DNA of 64,000 nt from Methanobrevibacter millerae (GTDB taxonomy: Archaea > Methanobacteriota > Methanobacteria > Methanobacteriales > Methanobacteriaceae), in contig NZ_FMXB01000003.1 of NCBI RefSeq assembly GCF_900103415.1, positions 127,562-191,561 of the forward strand, written 5' to 3'. Shown here piece after piece: positions 27,598-36,334 of the stretch; positions within the stretch are counted from its first letter, which is position 1, and the number at the start of each line of letters is the position of its first letter. The translations under genes were made by a program, and so were the position numbers. Below the pieces are notes generated by a model. The model was not told the DNA's origin. It made no database searches and saw only the letters and a list, made by a program, of their open reading frames with translations.

Positions 27598-28380
27598 ATG
27601 GAAGATGACAATTATTTTCAGGAAGAGGGATTTTCACCGATAAAATCGCTTTTGGGATTATTGACTTTCTCAACGATACTTCCTATTAATGTTTTCACGT
27701 CAATCGAATACATGACGCGCATGGTATGGTGCTGGCCATTCATACATCTGTTTATCGGTATTTTGGCGGCCGCTTTCGGTTATGTCTGCGGTGAATTCCT
27801 GCATCTAAACGCATTTCTTACGGCAGCGCTGGTGTACGGGTTTTTAATGCTGATTACTGGCTATAATCATCTTGACGGCGTAATGGATATGGCTGACGGT
27901 GTCATGGTTCATGGAAATCCCGAAAAGAAAATAAGTGTGGTCAAGGACTCTTCCGTAGGTGCCGGCGGAATAGCAACGCTCTTTCTGGTTGCTTCAATAA
28001 CAATAGCCGGACTAACCAATATTCTCGATTATAAATTCATAGCAGGAATTGTCATCTGTGAAATGGTGGCTAAAAGCTCACTTTTAACGACTGCCCTCAC
28101 TTCCAGGCCATTGACTCCAGGAATCGGAAGCTATTTTATTACTTCAACACATCCTGGAAATTATGTGCTCTCTACAGTAATTGTTGGCATTATAGCATTT
28201 CTTCTGGGTGGAGTCACAGGCATAATAGGACTGATCGGAGCAATCTTTGCAGGACTTATAATATCATTAATAGCAAAGAGAAACTTCGGCGTTGCCAACG
28301 GGGATGTTTTAGGAATGAGCAATGAGGTCGGAAGACTGATGGCACTGCTTTTCATGTCAATAGCTCTTTATTATTTATAA
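27598..28380 (+). CDS. cobS: Adenosylcobinamide-GDP ribazoletransferase CobS
   Basis: CobS joins adenosylcobinamide-GDP and alpha-ribazole (phosphate) to form adenosylcobalamin (phosphate) in the membrane. The conserved GYNHLDGVMDMADGVMVHG near residue 92 is the family signature, followed by KDSSVGAGGIATLFL. About seven hydrophobic helices are visible. The frame opens at ATG 27577, but GAGGA at 27585-27589 places the start at ATG 27598, giving 260 residues, close to the family length. The trm56 gene follows after 14 nt. Together with the CbiS-like gene it forms an interrupted corrinoid group. Confidence 0.92.
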   Translation: MEDDNYFQEEGFSPIKSLLGLLTFSTILPINVFTSIEYMTRMVWCWPFIHLFIGILAAAFGYVCGEFLHLNAFLTAALVYGFLMLITGYNHLDGVMDMADGVMVHGNPEKKISVVKDSSVGAGGIATLFLVASITIAGLTNILDYKFIAGIVICEMVAKSSLLTTALTSRPLTPGIGSYFITSTHPGNYVLSTVIVGIIAFLLGGVTGIIGLIGAIFAGLIISLIAKRNFGVANGDVLGMSNEVGRLMALLFMSIALYYL

Positions 28381-28394
28381 TTAATGGTGATAAG

Positions 28395-28934
28395 ATGAAT
28401 GTTAACGTTTTAAGATTGGATCATAGATTGAAAAGGGATACTCGTATCACGACTCACGTATGCCTCACCGCACGTGCGTTCGGGGCAAGCAAAATTTACC
28501 TCGCAGGCGAAGAGGACAACAAATTAATGGAAAATGTAAGAGATACCGCTTCTAGATGGGGTGGAAACTTTGAAATCGAACACACCGACGCCTACATGGG
28601 CGTTATTAATGCATGGAAGGATAATGGCGGCAAGGTGGTTCACTTGACTATGTATGGTTCACAGGCTCATGAGGTTGCTCCGGAAATCCGCGAGGACGGA
28701 AGCGACATATTAATCATCGTTGGGGGTTCCAAGGTTCCCGGAAAGGTTTACAAGGCCGCCGACTGGAACGTTTCAGTAACAACGCAGCCTCACTCTGAAG
28801 TATCATCACTGGCCGTTTTCCAGCATTTATTGATGGACGGCAAGGAATTCGATTTGGAATTTGAAAATCCGGTATTTGAAGTGATTCCGACCGCTCACGG
28901 AAAAAACGTAAACATCCACGATGAAAACCGCTAG
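28395..28934 (+). CDS. tRNA (cytidine(56)-2'-O)-methyltransferase Trm56
   Basis: This archaeal SPOUT-family enzyme methylates the ribose of C56 in the T loop of tRNAs. Family features are NVLRLDHRLKRDTRITTHVC at residues 4-23, TMYGSQAHEVAPEIR near 95, IIVGGSKVPGKVY near 115 and the knot segment WNVSVTTQPHSEVSSLAVF near 132. Length is 179, as expected. The start has a GGTGATAAG site, 14 nt after cobS. Its stop codon overlaps the convergent DUF763 stop through a shared CTAG. Confidence 0.92.
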   Translation: MNVNVLRLDHRLKRDTRITTHVCLTARAFGASKIYLAGEEDNKLMENVRDTASRWGGNFEIEHTDAYMGVINAWKDNGGKVVHLTMYGSQAHEVAPEIREDGSDILIIVGGSKVPGKVYKAADWNVSVTTQPHSEVSSLAVFQHLLMDGKEFDLEFENPVFEVIPTAHGKNVNIHDENR

Positions 28935-30073
28935 GATATAAAATCGTCCAGTCTTTTGATTGCTTTCAATTTTTCATCTTTATTGATTCTTGCTTGATCC
29001 AGGGCATCCTTTATGGTTTGGATGGAATTATCATAGACTTCCTTATCAACAGGGTATGGAAAGCCGTCTTTTCCTCCATGGGTGAAGCTATACTTGACCG
29101 GGTCCCTCCAGCTTGCAGGCTCTCCGTAAACCAGATCGGATATTAATGCAAGTGCCCTTATTTTTTTAGGCCCTATTCCCTTAAGCAATATCAGTTCCTC
29201 ATAGTTTTCGGGCTGTATTTCCCATGCGTTCTTTAAAACCTCAAATTCCTTATCTGAAATGTCCATATCAAGAACCGGATGATGTGATGGCATCGTAAAA
29301 TCCTCTAAAAGAGTCTGGTTGTCTTTTCTTTTAAAGTACTGCCTTAAATGGTCAGGGTTATCGTTAATTAAATCAACACTGATGTTCTGGGCTTGCTTAC
29401 TTTCCTTATCGGTCATGTTAAGGGTCTCGGGAGTTTTCACGTCACAGGATATTCCGCTGTGGGGCTCCAAAAGCAGGTCATTGACCTCTTCGCCCATCCA
29501 GTGATATCTGCGGGCGTACTTGTTTTCGGTATTCATTCCCTGCTGGATTACGGCCCAGTCTCCCTTTTCGGTAACGAAGAAATGATGCTGGTATAACGTA
29601 TAGCCGTCCTGGATGCATGAATTATCTATTTTGGCAGACAGTTTGCTCGTTTCAATCAGCTTGTCGGTTGTTTTTGTATTTAAGTTGAAAACTTCACCGG
29701 CATGTGCAATTCCCTCAGGAGTCTTTCTGGATTTGGCACCCTTTCCACCGCTTAAATAGATTCCATGCTCTTCCGGTGAAAGAGATTCCTTTAAGGCCCC
29801 CATAGTCGTCGTGGTCGTTCCGGACGAATGCCAGTCAAAGCCCAAAACACAGGAGAATGCCTGAAACCAGTATGGATTGGAAACCCTTCTTATGAACTCG
29901 TTCAGACTGTATTCTTCAATGATTACTGAAGTCAATGCTCCTGACAGCTTAACCATTCTTGAAAAGAGCCATCTTGGCGGATGGCCTCCATGCAATGGTA
30001 AATTGACCGCTCCTCTTCTTTGCATAATTAACTTTTTGTTTTTAGTCCATTTATAATGCTTTGGAAAGACCAT
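28931..30073 (-). CDS. DUF763 family protein
   Basis: This is a DUF763 protein, a conserved archaeal/bacterial family of unknown function often suspected of roles in DNA metabolism. Diagnostic segments are RRGAVNLPLHGGHPPRWLF near residue 19, FDWHSSGTTTTTMGALKESL near 79, and FFVTEKGDWAVIQQGMN. Near residue 300, LLKGIGPKKIRALALISDLV is a helix-hairpin-helix motif, which usually binds nucleic acid. Most family members begin at the R-R-G segment, so the true start may be ATG 30025 rather than 30073; neither has a clear ribosome site. It converges on trm56, sharing 4 nt. Confidence 0.85.
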   Translation of the reverse strand: MVFPKHYKWTKNKKLIMQRRGAVNLPLHGGHPPRWLFSRMVKLSGALTSVIIEEYSLNEFIRRVSNPYWFQAFSCVLGFDWHSSGTTTTTMGALKESLSPEEHGIYLSGGKGAKSRKTPEGIAHAGEVFNLNTKTTDKLIETSKLSAKIDNSCIQDGYTLYQHHFFVTEKGDWAVIQQGMNTENKYARRYHWMGEEVNDLLLEPHSGISCDVKTPETLNMTDKESKQAQNISVDLINDNPDHLRQYFKRKDNQTLLEDFTMPSHHPVLDMDISDKEFEVLKNAWEIQPENYEELILLKGIGPKKIRALALISDLVYGEPASWRDPVKYSFTHGGKDGFPYPVDKEVYDNSIQTIKDALDQARINKDEKLKAIKRLDDFIS

Positions 30074-30199
30074 TTGATAAGTATTAATTGAAATTTTTGA
30101 AAAGTATTTTAAAAGCTGTTCAAAACGAAACTTTATTAAGTATGTGATTATATAATTATTAGTGTTATAATTTTTATTAATTTATAGGAGTTATTATTT

Positions 30200-30961
30200 A
30201 TGGCAATTGAAAACGGCGATTTTGTTCGCGTAAATTTTACAGGTAAAACTAAAGAAACTGATGAGGTATTCGATACCACTTATGATGAAATTGCTCTTGA
30301 AGCAGATATCTTTGATGAAAACAAAACTTACAAACCAATTCCAATCGTAGTTGGAGGAAACCACTTATTACCAGCTATTGAAGAAGAAATAGTCGGTCTT
30401 GAAGCTGGAGATCGCAAAACCGTTGAAGTCGCATCAGACGACGCATTCGGTCCACGTGATCCAAAAGCAATCCAGTTAATCCCAATGAAAGAGTTCAAAA
30501 AACAGGGAATGACCCCATATCCTGGTATGAGAATTTCAGCTGAAGGCGGAGAAGGTAAAATCCTCACCGTAAACGGCGGAAGAGTAAAAGTGGATTTCAA
30601 CCACCCGTTAGCAGGTAAAGACCTTGTTTACGATATTGAAGTAACTGAAATCATCGAAGACGATGAAGAAAAAATCAAAAGCATGATTGAGTTACATTAC
30701 GCAAACCCTAACGTCGACATTGATAAGACCGAAATCAGCATCGAAGACGGTGTCGTTAACATCCAAATGGATGAAATGTCCAAATTCGACCAGCAATCAT
30801 ACATGGACGTTACCTTTGCAAGATTCAGAATCTCCAAAGATGTATGGGAAAACATTGAAGGCGTAACCAAAGTCAATTTCGTAGACGCTTTCGAAAAAAG
30901 AGAAGAAAAAGAAGAAGACGAAGAAGTAGCTGAAGAAGTAACTGAAGCTACAGAAGAATAG
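30200..30961 (+). CDS. FKBP-type peptidyl-prolyl cis-trans isomerase (SlyD-like, long form)
   Basis: The 253-residue protein has an FKBP/SlyD core at residues 1-155: [20 protein letters not shown], then [34 protein letters not shown] and the insert-in-flap region, and [15 protein letters not shown] second domain (about 160-235) matches the extra C-terminal domain of long archaeal FKBPs. The tail from 234 is almost all Glu, Lys and Asp. It is a cytosolic folding helper. The start has an AGGAG site with a TATA-like element about 45-60 nt upstream. It is monocistronic, with a shared terminator against the ABC permease. Confidence 0.9.
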   Translation: MAIENGDFVRVNFTGKTKETDEVFDTTYDEIALEADIFDENKTYKPIPIVVGGNHLLPAIEEEIVGLEAGDRKTVEVASDDAFGPRDPKAIQLIPMKEFKKQGMTPYPGMRISAEGGEGKILTVNGGRVKVDFNHPLAGKDLVYDIEVTEIIEDDEEKIKSMIELHYANPNVDIDKTEISIEDGVVNIQMDEMSKFDQQSYMDVTFARFRISKDVWENIEGVTKVNFVDAFEKREEKEEDEEVAEEVTEATEE

Positions 30962-30987
30962 ATTTCTTCTTTAAAAATTAATATGAA

Positions 30988-31009
30988 GAGTTATTTTAAT
31001 AAATAACTC
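30988..31009. terminator. Bidirectional terminator between converging genes
   Basis: GAGTTATTT and AAATAACTC form a perfect 9-bp stem around TAAT. A T run follows on the plus side and the minus-strand permease ends 15 nt away. Confidence 0.6.
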
Positions 31010-31023
31010 ACAAAACCTTTTTT

Positions 31024-31749
31024 TTAAACCACCGCATCACTTTTTGTAAAGTAAATGTATGAAACGGCCAGCCCTATAAGGAATGTTGCTAAAATAATGC
31101 CGTAGGATATTGCAATGCCCGCTCCGTACTCCATTATTTCACCGGATGCAATCAGGTAAGGGCATGTCCATGGAACGAAGGGAGCCCAGCTCTGACCGTA
31201 CACCATCAGGTTAATCAATGATAATGTGGCGCCCCCGACCATTGCCGGAACCATATTTGTTATCAAAAGTGAAATGAAGACAAACGGGGAAAACGTCAGG
31301 TATAACAGAACGTTTGCGTATAGAAGTTCTGCAAAGCTTTTGATAAATAGCATTGCCGTAAAGCCTTCAAGGCCCGCCACAAAGCCCAATATTAAGGTTG
31401 AAATGCTTGTGACTGCCGTTAATATAACAATCCATACCAGAAACATTATGTATTTGGATATGAGGAACTTTTCCCTTGATATTGGTATCGTAAGCATTGT
31501 CTTTAATGTGTGCTCGTTGTATTCGCGCCCGAAAAGGTAGGAAATGATTATCGCAAAGATTAATATCGCAAACATTGCGGACATGTACATGTTAACGTTT
31601 TCAAAAAGCGCTTGAAAGCTCTGGGCTTCACCGAATGAGGTGGCCGCAATAAACATCAATACTGGTGGAAGAAGAGCTCCCATCACGCTCAGAAGAAATA
31701 TTTTTGATCTTTTAAGCTTTAGAAATTCCATTTGAATAAATGTCATCAT
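31024..31749 (-). CDS. ABC-2 type transporter permease
   Basis: This membrane protein of about 241 residues has six hydrophobic helices and the ABC-2 plan found in bacitracin- and lantibiotic-type exporters: an N-terminal FIQMEFLKLKRSKIF, then SYLFGREYNEHTLKTMLTIP after helix 2. It pairs with the ATPase gene 9 nt upstream. The formal frame opens at GTG 31758, but AGGTGAT there is the ribosome site for ATG 31749. Substrate unknown; immunity to peptides or lipid export are common roles in the family. Confidence 0.82.
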   Translation of the reverse strand: MMTFIQMEFLKLKRSKIFLLSVMGALLPPVLMFIAATSFGEAQSFQALFENVNMYMSAMFAILIFAIIISYLFGREYNEHTLKTMLTIPISREKFLISKYIMFLVWIVILTAVTSISTLILGFVAGLEGFTAMLFIKSFAELLYANVLLYLTFSPFVFISLLITNMVPAMVGGATLSLINLMVYGQSWAPFVPWTCPYLIASGEIMEYGAGIAISYGIILATFLIGLAVSYIYFTKSDAVV

Positions 31750-31758
31750 TGATATCAC

Positions 31759-32682
31759 CTAATTATATATTGCTCTTGTAAAGAAGTCCTCAAGGCTTTC
31801 TTCACAGAGATTCACCTTTCTGACGTTAATCTTTGAATTAACGAAGATTGCATTGATTTTATCCCTATGTTCCAGACTCTTATACAGCTGAATTCCATTA
31901 TCGTTAACTGTAAAGTCATGATTTTGCCTGAGACCCATCTTTTTAAGGATTTCCGTGGCCAAATCAACGTCTGAGACTTCAAATTCAACGTATTTCTCCA
32001 GTCTTCGGTACAGTTCCTCTTTGGGAATCTCTTCAATCAGCACTCCCTTGTCCATTATCCCTATGATGTCTGCGATGTTTTCTATTTCGCTTAAGATATG
32101 GCTTGAAATCAGTATCGTTATTCCGTATTCATGTGAAAGTCTTTTTAAAAGTGTTCTGATTTCTTTTATTCCAAATGGATCGAGGCCGTTAATCGGTTCA
32201 TCAAGTATCAGCAGTTTGGGATTGTGCATGATGGCTGCAGCTATTCCCAGGCGCTGTTTCATTCCCAAAGAGAAGTCCTTGAACTTTTTTGATTTGTCGT
32301 TTTCGAGACTGACCATTTCCAGAGCCAGGTCGATGTTTTCACAATAGTTGTTTCCCCTCAGTTTGGCAATCACCTTGAGGTTTTCATAAGCCGTCAGGTT
32401 CTCATAAAATCCAGGAGTTTCGATAATCGAACCCACGTTTGAGTAAATCTCCCTTGAATATTTTTGAGGGTTTTTTCCGAAAAGCAGTATTTCTCCGCTG
32501 CTCGGATATATGAGATTCAAAAGCATGCACATTGTCGTGGTCTTTCCGGCTCCGTTCTTTCCAAGAAGGCCGTAAATCTTTCCCTTTTCGACATGCATGT
32601 CGATTGAATTAACAACATAATCCTTTGAATATTTTTTTGATAAATCCTTAGTTTCTATTACATAATCATTCATTTTAATCAT
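31759..32682 (-). CDS. ABC transporter ATP-binding protein
   Basis: The 307-residue ATPase has Walker A GLLGKNGAGKTTTM near residue 36, the signature FSLGMKQRLGIAAAI near 138, Walker B LLILDEPINGLDP and the switch His in ISSHILSEIE. The segment SIIETPGFYENLTAYENL is typical of BcrA-type drug/peptide ABC exporters. ATG 32682 is followed by an in-frame ATG at 32673 that may be the start, since GGATGAT precedes it. It forms an operon with the permease. A perfect inverted repeat lies 17 nt upstream. Confidence 0.88.
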   Translation of the reverse strand: MIKMNDYVIETKDLSKKYSKDYVVNSIDMHVEKGKIYGLLGKNGAGKTTTMCMLLNLIYPSSGEILLFGKNPQKYSREIYSNVGSIIETPGFYENLTAYENLKVIAKLRGNNYCENIDLALEMVSLENDKSKKFKDFSLGMKQRLGIAAAIMHNPKLLILDEPINGLDPFGIKEIRTLLKRLSHEYGITILISSHILSEIENIADIIGIMDKGVLIEEIPKEELYRRLEKYVEFEVSDVDLATEILKKMGLRQNHDFTVNDNGIQLYKSLEHRDKINAIFVNSKINVRKVNLCEESLEDFFTRAIYN

Positions 32683-32698
32683 CCGTTTGTATTAGATA

Positions 32699-32717
32699 CT
32701 CCTGACTGATTCAGGAG
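32699..32717. promoter_or_regulatory. Inverted repeat upstream of the ABC operon
   Basis: CTCCTGA-CTGAT-TCAGGAG: perfect 7-bp arms with a 5-nt spacer, between a TATA-like TTTATAAAA on the minus strand (about 32747-32755) and the ATG at 32682. Its position at or just after the expected transcription start suits a repressor operator. Confidence 0.45.
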
Positions 32718-32905
32718 AAAATTATTATAATTCCTGCTTTTGCAGTTTTTATAAAATCAATATTTAAGTTTTCTTATCTTACGCTATCTGGCACGTTTTA
32801 AATATTAAAATAAACATAAAAATAAATGGCAATGGGATGTTAATTAAGCGATAACCAAGCACATTAACATTCATTGCCTTACTAGCTCTTTTTTAATCTA
32901 TAACA

Positions 32906-33736
32906 TTATTCAGGACTTCTTGCTTCATTGTAGATAGATCCCATTGCTCTTGAGAAGAACACGCTCAGATAAGGGGATATGAAGAGTCCTTCGATTATTG
33001 CAATTATGGCAGATACAATCATTGCATTGTTAACCGCAATCGCCAGTGCTGCCGTTAAAAGCGTCATAACAAGACCAAGGGCAACCGTTATTATCATATA
33101 GACAATCAGGATGAATATGATTATTCCGATGTATTTTACCCATCCCAGATTGGATATTTTTCCGGTAATGTCTTTAAATGCAAAGGCGTCTGATAACTTG
33201 TCTGTTGCAATCATATTGGCAAGGGCCATAATAAGGAGGAAATTGCATATTATGAATAATATGGAGGTTAAGATAACAATCAAATAATCGCCATTGTAAT
33301 ATAATCCAACAGTATACATTCCAACTAGAAATACGATAACGGGAATGATGTTATATGCTAAAGTGACAATGAAGTATTTGGCTCCATTAATCAAAAGCCT
33401 TAAAACGTCGTCAAATCCCGGAAGCTCGGATTTTCTTTCAATTGAGAATTTTATCACGCTATAAAGGTATCCCATTATCAGCAAGATGATAATGAAGCTT
33501 AAAACGCCCAGCAATGCGAAAACGTATGTGTCTGTTGCGGGAAGCTGTGAAATCTTCAGTATAAATGAATTGCCTGAGGTATTTCCAAAAACCCGGACAA
33601 TATCGACGCTTTTCTCTGTAATTCCAAGGGAAACGAGGTTTAAGAGTGCAAAAAGCACTCCAAAGCTCACGAGCCTTTTGGGGTCATTGAAGGGATACTT
33701 CAGTCCTTCACTAACCAGATCGGTCATGCTCGCCAT
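32906..33736 (-). CDS. DUF4013-type membrane protein (second of a pair)
   Basis: This 276-residue membrane protein has about six helices and resembles its upstream neighbour: an N-terminal amphipathic stretch, then a loop with ELPGFDDVLRLLINGAKYFI, the counterpart of PLPEFDNIIEMFVDGIKVFV in the neighbour. This aromatic/acidic loop is typical of DUF4013, common in methanogens and of unknown function. The formal start is a TTG at 33739, but GGGTGAT, which overlaps the stop codon of the previous gene, points to ATG 33736. The tandem pair and the XRE gene form one operon. Confidence 0.65.
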   Translation of the reverse strand: MASMTDLVSEGLKYPFNDPKRLVSFGVLFALLNLVSLGITEKSVDIVRVFGNTSGNSFILKISQLPATDTYVFALLGVLSFIIILLIMGYLYSVIKFSIERKSELPGFDDVLRLLINGAKYFIVTLAYNIIPVIVFLVGMYTVGLYYNGDYLIVILTSILFIICNFLLIMALANMIATDKLSDAFAFKDITGKISNLGWVKYIGIIIFILIVYMIITVALGLVMTLLTAALAIAVNNAMIVSAIIAIIEGLFISPYLSVFFSRAMGSIYNEARSPE

Positions 33737-33745
33737 CAAATCACC

Positions 33746-34486
33746 CTAGATTTGCATGCTGTAGAGCAGTCCTATGGACCTTGAATTGAAGATGCTCAGG
33801 TAAGGGCCGACGATGAACATTGTTATCAGTGCATTAATCAATGCTCCAACTAGGATTATTCCTGTAGGATCTACGCCCAAAGCCAAGCTTGAAATTCCGA
33901 ACACTCCAAATATTATATAGATGATTGAAGTGACGACAAAGGCAATCACTACGGTGATTATGATTAAGCCCAAATAGGTTATAATGCAGTTGAACCATCC
34001 GATATCGTCAATGGCTTCCTTGATTTCTGTTAATGCGAATGCCTTAGAAAATGAACCGTCATTGTAAGCCATGTGACAGATTCCCATTTGGCTCATAAGA
34101 CATGCAGCTATTCCGACTGCAAATGTTATGATGCATCCGATAATCATTAATGCGATTGATGCAGTTTTGTTAACGTTTGATGCGATAGCCGCAAATATGA
34201 AGAATATGATTACGGGAACGAGCATATAGGCTACCTGAACCACAAATACCTTGATTCCGTCAACGAACATCTCAATAATGTTGTCGAATTCAGGCAGAGG
34301 ATCCTTCCCGTTGATAACTCCATGAACTGCTGTATTAATTACTCTGTAATTGTATCCTGTGATTAGGAAAACCGGTAGTAAGAAGACGCTGAATAAGCAG
34401 ATAACGCCCAATATCACCAGGGTTTTCCAGTCTTTTGCTGAATATTCCAGTGAATCTTTGTATATGTCCAATATCATTTTTTTCAA
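33746..34486 (-). CDS. DUF4013-type membrane protein (first of a pair)
   Basis: A 246-residue protein with about six helices. Features: DSLEYSAKDWKTLVILGVIC at the N-terminus, then GVINGKDPLPEFDNIIEMFV, the DUF4013 signature loop between helices 1 and 2. The C-terminus reads GPYLSIFNSRSIGLLYSMQI, echoed by SPYLSVFFSRAMGSIYNEAR in the next gene, so the two arose by duplication. It follows the XRE regulator by 6 nt and is coupled to the next gene (its TAG abuts the GGTGAT site). Function unknown. Confidence 0.68.
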   Translation of the reverse strand: MKKMILDIYKDSLEYSAKDWKTLVILGVICLFSVFLLPVFLITGYNYRVINTAVHGVINGKDPLPEFDNIIEMFVDGIKVFVVQVAYMLVPVIIFFIFAAIASNVNKTASIALMIIGCIITFAVGIAACLMSQMGICHMAYNDGSFSKAFALTEIKEAIDDIGWFNCIITYLGLIIITVVIAFVVTSIIYIIFGVFGISSLALGVDPTGIILVGALINALITMFIVGPYLSIFNSRSIGLLYSMQI

Positions 34487-34492
34487 CTCCTA

Positions 34493-34723
34493 TTAATCGT
34501 CATCGAAAAGGAAAATCTCTTCTATAAAGAAATATTTCTCCCGATCTTCTTTGAATAACATTTTATTGAAGACTTGGGTAATGTCCCTGGCTAAAAACAG
34601 GGAGGGGTTATATCTCCCGTTTTCCAAGGCATTAATGGTTTGCCGGGTAACCCCGACTTTCTCGCCAAGTTCCTTTTGACTCATTTTGAGGTCTTGCCTC
34701 AAATATTTTATCATGGTTTTCAT
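34493..34723 (-). CDS. XRE-family helix-turn-helix regulator
   Basis: This 76-residue protein is nearly all one HTH domain: IKYLRQDLKMSQKELGEKVG then VTRQTINALENGRYNPSLFL (residues 5-44), the compact YgzD/Cro-like form common in archaea. It probably represses its own operon, which continues into two DUF4013 membrane genes. A perfect 10-bp palindrome (ATAACGTTAT) 15-24 nt upstream of the start is a candidate operator. The ribosome site is weak (GGGATT). Confidence 0.85.
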   Translation of the reverse strand: MKTMIKYLRQDLKMSQKELGEKVGVTRQTINALENGRYNPSLFLARDITQVFNKMLFKEDREKYFFIEEIFLFDDD

Positions 34724-34737
34724 ACTAATCCCATAAA

Positions 34738-34747
34738 ATAACGTTAT
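34738..34747. promoter_or_regulatory. Palindrome upstream of the XRE operon
   Basis: ATAACGTTAT is a perfect 10-bp palindrome between the ATG and a BRE/TATA-like ACTTAAATA on the minus strand. It is a candidate autoregulatory site. Confidence 0.35.
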
Positions 34748-35031
34748 CTTTTTGCAAAAGTATTTAAGTAATCAGGTAATTATGTTAAAAACTAATTACT
34801 TATGTTAATGTTAAATTACATAGTATTTAAACTTTTCTATTTTATGGATTATTGTCAGATTTGTTAATTTTTGTTTAAATTAATTATAATTAACTGTTTT
34901 TATTTATTTGAATTAATTAATTATTTGATTATACTTTAAACTATTATGGTTAATGTTTGCATTAATTAAATCGATTTGAATTTAAAAATATAGTCAAATT
35001 TGGAGTAATACATCTTTAACAAATATTGATT
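34748..35031. other. Very AT-rich intergenic region
   Basis: About 280 nt upstream of the XRE gene and downstream of the fumarase subunit, dominated by TTAATTAA-like runs. I see no gene or convincing structure beyond the XRE promoter at its left end. Confidence 0.5.
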
Positions 35032-35523
35032 CTAAATGCTTTTCCCGCCGATGACAGCAACAATTCCAGGAATGTTTTCCACTTTCAGCCTGTACATGGC
35101 TTCCATTCCTTCGCTTTCAAAAGCAACGCACTCCTTTTCAAGCACTTTACTCGTTAATAGGGCTGCAACCGGTGGCGTTATTACAAAAATAGAGTTGTTT
35201 TCTTTTAACGCTTCAACGGTTTCATCATGAAGCATTCCTTTACCGATATGGATTTTTACGCCGTTTTCACTTAAGAAAGGAATCGTTGATTCTATTTCTT
35301 CCTTGTTGCTTGTTGTTGGAGCTATTCCCGCATCACTGACTGCCGTATGCATTATTGCAGTGCCTTCAATGTCAAAATCGAGCTTGCCTTCATTTATTAA
35401 CTTAACCAGCTGTGGAAGTGCAGCATCACGGCCAGTAAACATGACTCCTGAAATGGAAATCTGATCGCCGAGTTTAAGGCTTGATATTTCTTCATCGGAA
35501 ATTGGCGTTGTTATCCTTTTCAT
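35032..35523 (-). CDS. Fumarate hydratase class I, beta subunit
   Basis: This is the C-terminal-type subunit of two-part class I fumarase or L-tartrate dehydratase. Key features are LKLGDQISISGVMFTGRDAA near residue 16, TAIMHTAVSDAGIAPTTSNK near 55, GKGMLHDETVEAL near 95 and ITPPVAALLTSKVLE near 115. At 163 residues it is the usual size. The alpha (Fe-S) subunit is not adjacent. In a methanogen that also has PycB, Kor and SucC, fumarase is more likely than tartrate dehydratase. No ribosome site is visible upstream of the ATG. Confidence 0.88.
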   Translation of the reverse strand: MKRITTPISDEEISSLKLGDQISISGVMFTGRDAALPQLVKLINEGKLDFDIEGTAIMHTAVSDAGIAPTTSNKEEIESTIPFLSENGVKIHIGKGMLHDETVEALKENNSIFVITPPVAALLTSKVLEKECVAFESEGMEAMYRLKVENIPGIVAVIGGKSI

Positions 35524-35592
35524 GTTTAATTATATAATTTTGATTAATCTTAAAATTTCGTATTTTCTGATAAGCTATTCTGCGTGATTGAC

Positions 35593-35685
35593 ATGATGAT
35601 GAAAAAAAGCAAAGAGACTATTAATCATTCCTCCCATAATATTAAACAGGAAGGAATTTTTCCAGTTGACTGCATCAAAGATTAA
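35593..35685 (+). CDS. Possible 30-residue small protein
   Basis: An ATG preceded by GTGATTGAC, matching the local ribosome-site pattern, opens a 30-residue frame (MMMKKSKETINHSSHNIKQE then GIFPVDCIKD) that ends 15 nt before the GNAT gene. I know no family for it. It could be a small gene or a leader in the GNAT transcript. The evidence is only the ribosome site and position. Confidence 0.28.
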   Translation: MMMKKSKETINHSSHNIKQEGIFPVDCIKD

Positions 35686-35700
35686 GGTTAAAGTGTAAAC

Positions 35701-36189
35701 ATGCATATTCAAAAGGCGGAAATGAAAGATTTAGAGGATATTATGTGCATCTACAGAATTGCTCAGGATTTCATGATTGGCACAGGAAATCCTGACCAGT
35801 GGGGACGTTTCTATCCAAAAAGGGAGCTGATTGAAGACGACATTAATAATGGGGTCTGTCATGTAATTTGCAAAAATGATTCTATCCATGGAGTATTTGC
35901 ACTTTTTAAAGGCAGGGAGCCTACATATTCTCATATCGAAAATGGAAAATGGCTCAATGATGATGAATACATAACTGTCCATAGGATTGCAGGTGACGGG
36001 AAGAAAAAAGGTATTTTCGCCTGCACAATTAATTATTGCAAGAGCATCTCAGATAACATCAGAATAGACACCCATGAAAACAATCGAATCATGCAGAAGC
36101 TAATTGAGAAAAACGGCTTTCAAAGGTGCGGAACAATCTTTGTGGCTAACGGCTCTCCAAGAGTCGCCTACCAGTGGACTGGGAAGTAG
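35701..36189 (+). CDS. GNAT-family N-acetyltransferase
   Basis: The 162-residue protein fits the GNAT fold: N-terminal IQKAEMKDLEDIMCIYRIAQ, a central strand CHVICKNDSIHGVFALF, the strand ITVHRIAGDG with KKKGIFACTINYC in the acetyl-CoA loop region (a loose match to R/Q-x-x-G-x-G/A), and a C-terminal RIDTHENNRIMQKLIEKNGF-QRCGT that is typical of the family. The pyrophosphate loop is degenerate. Substrate unknown. The ATG follows AAAGTGTAAAC. It stands in an AT-rich accessory stretch. Confidence 0.75.
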   Translation: MHIQKAEMKDLEDIMCIYRIAQDFMIGTGNPDQWGRFYPKRELIEDDINNGVCHVICKNDSIHGVFALFKGREPTYSHIENGKWLNDDEYITVHRIAGDGKKKGIFACTINYCKSISDNIRIDTHENNRIMQKLIEKNGFQRCGTIFVANGSPRVAYQWTGK

Positions 36190-36334
36190 AATTTCAGCCC
36201 TAACTTAAAGGATTCTCATCAAAAAAAATAATCTAAACTTCATTTTCAAATCAAAAAATAATTATATTATTTAATATAAAAAGATAAATAGATTAAACTT
36301 GATGGCAGATAATTAAATTGTTCTCTCAAGTAAA

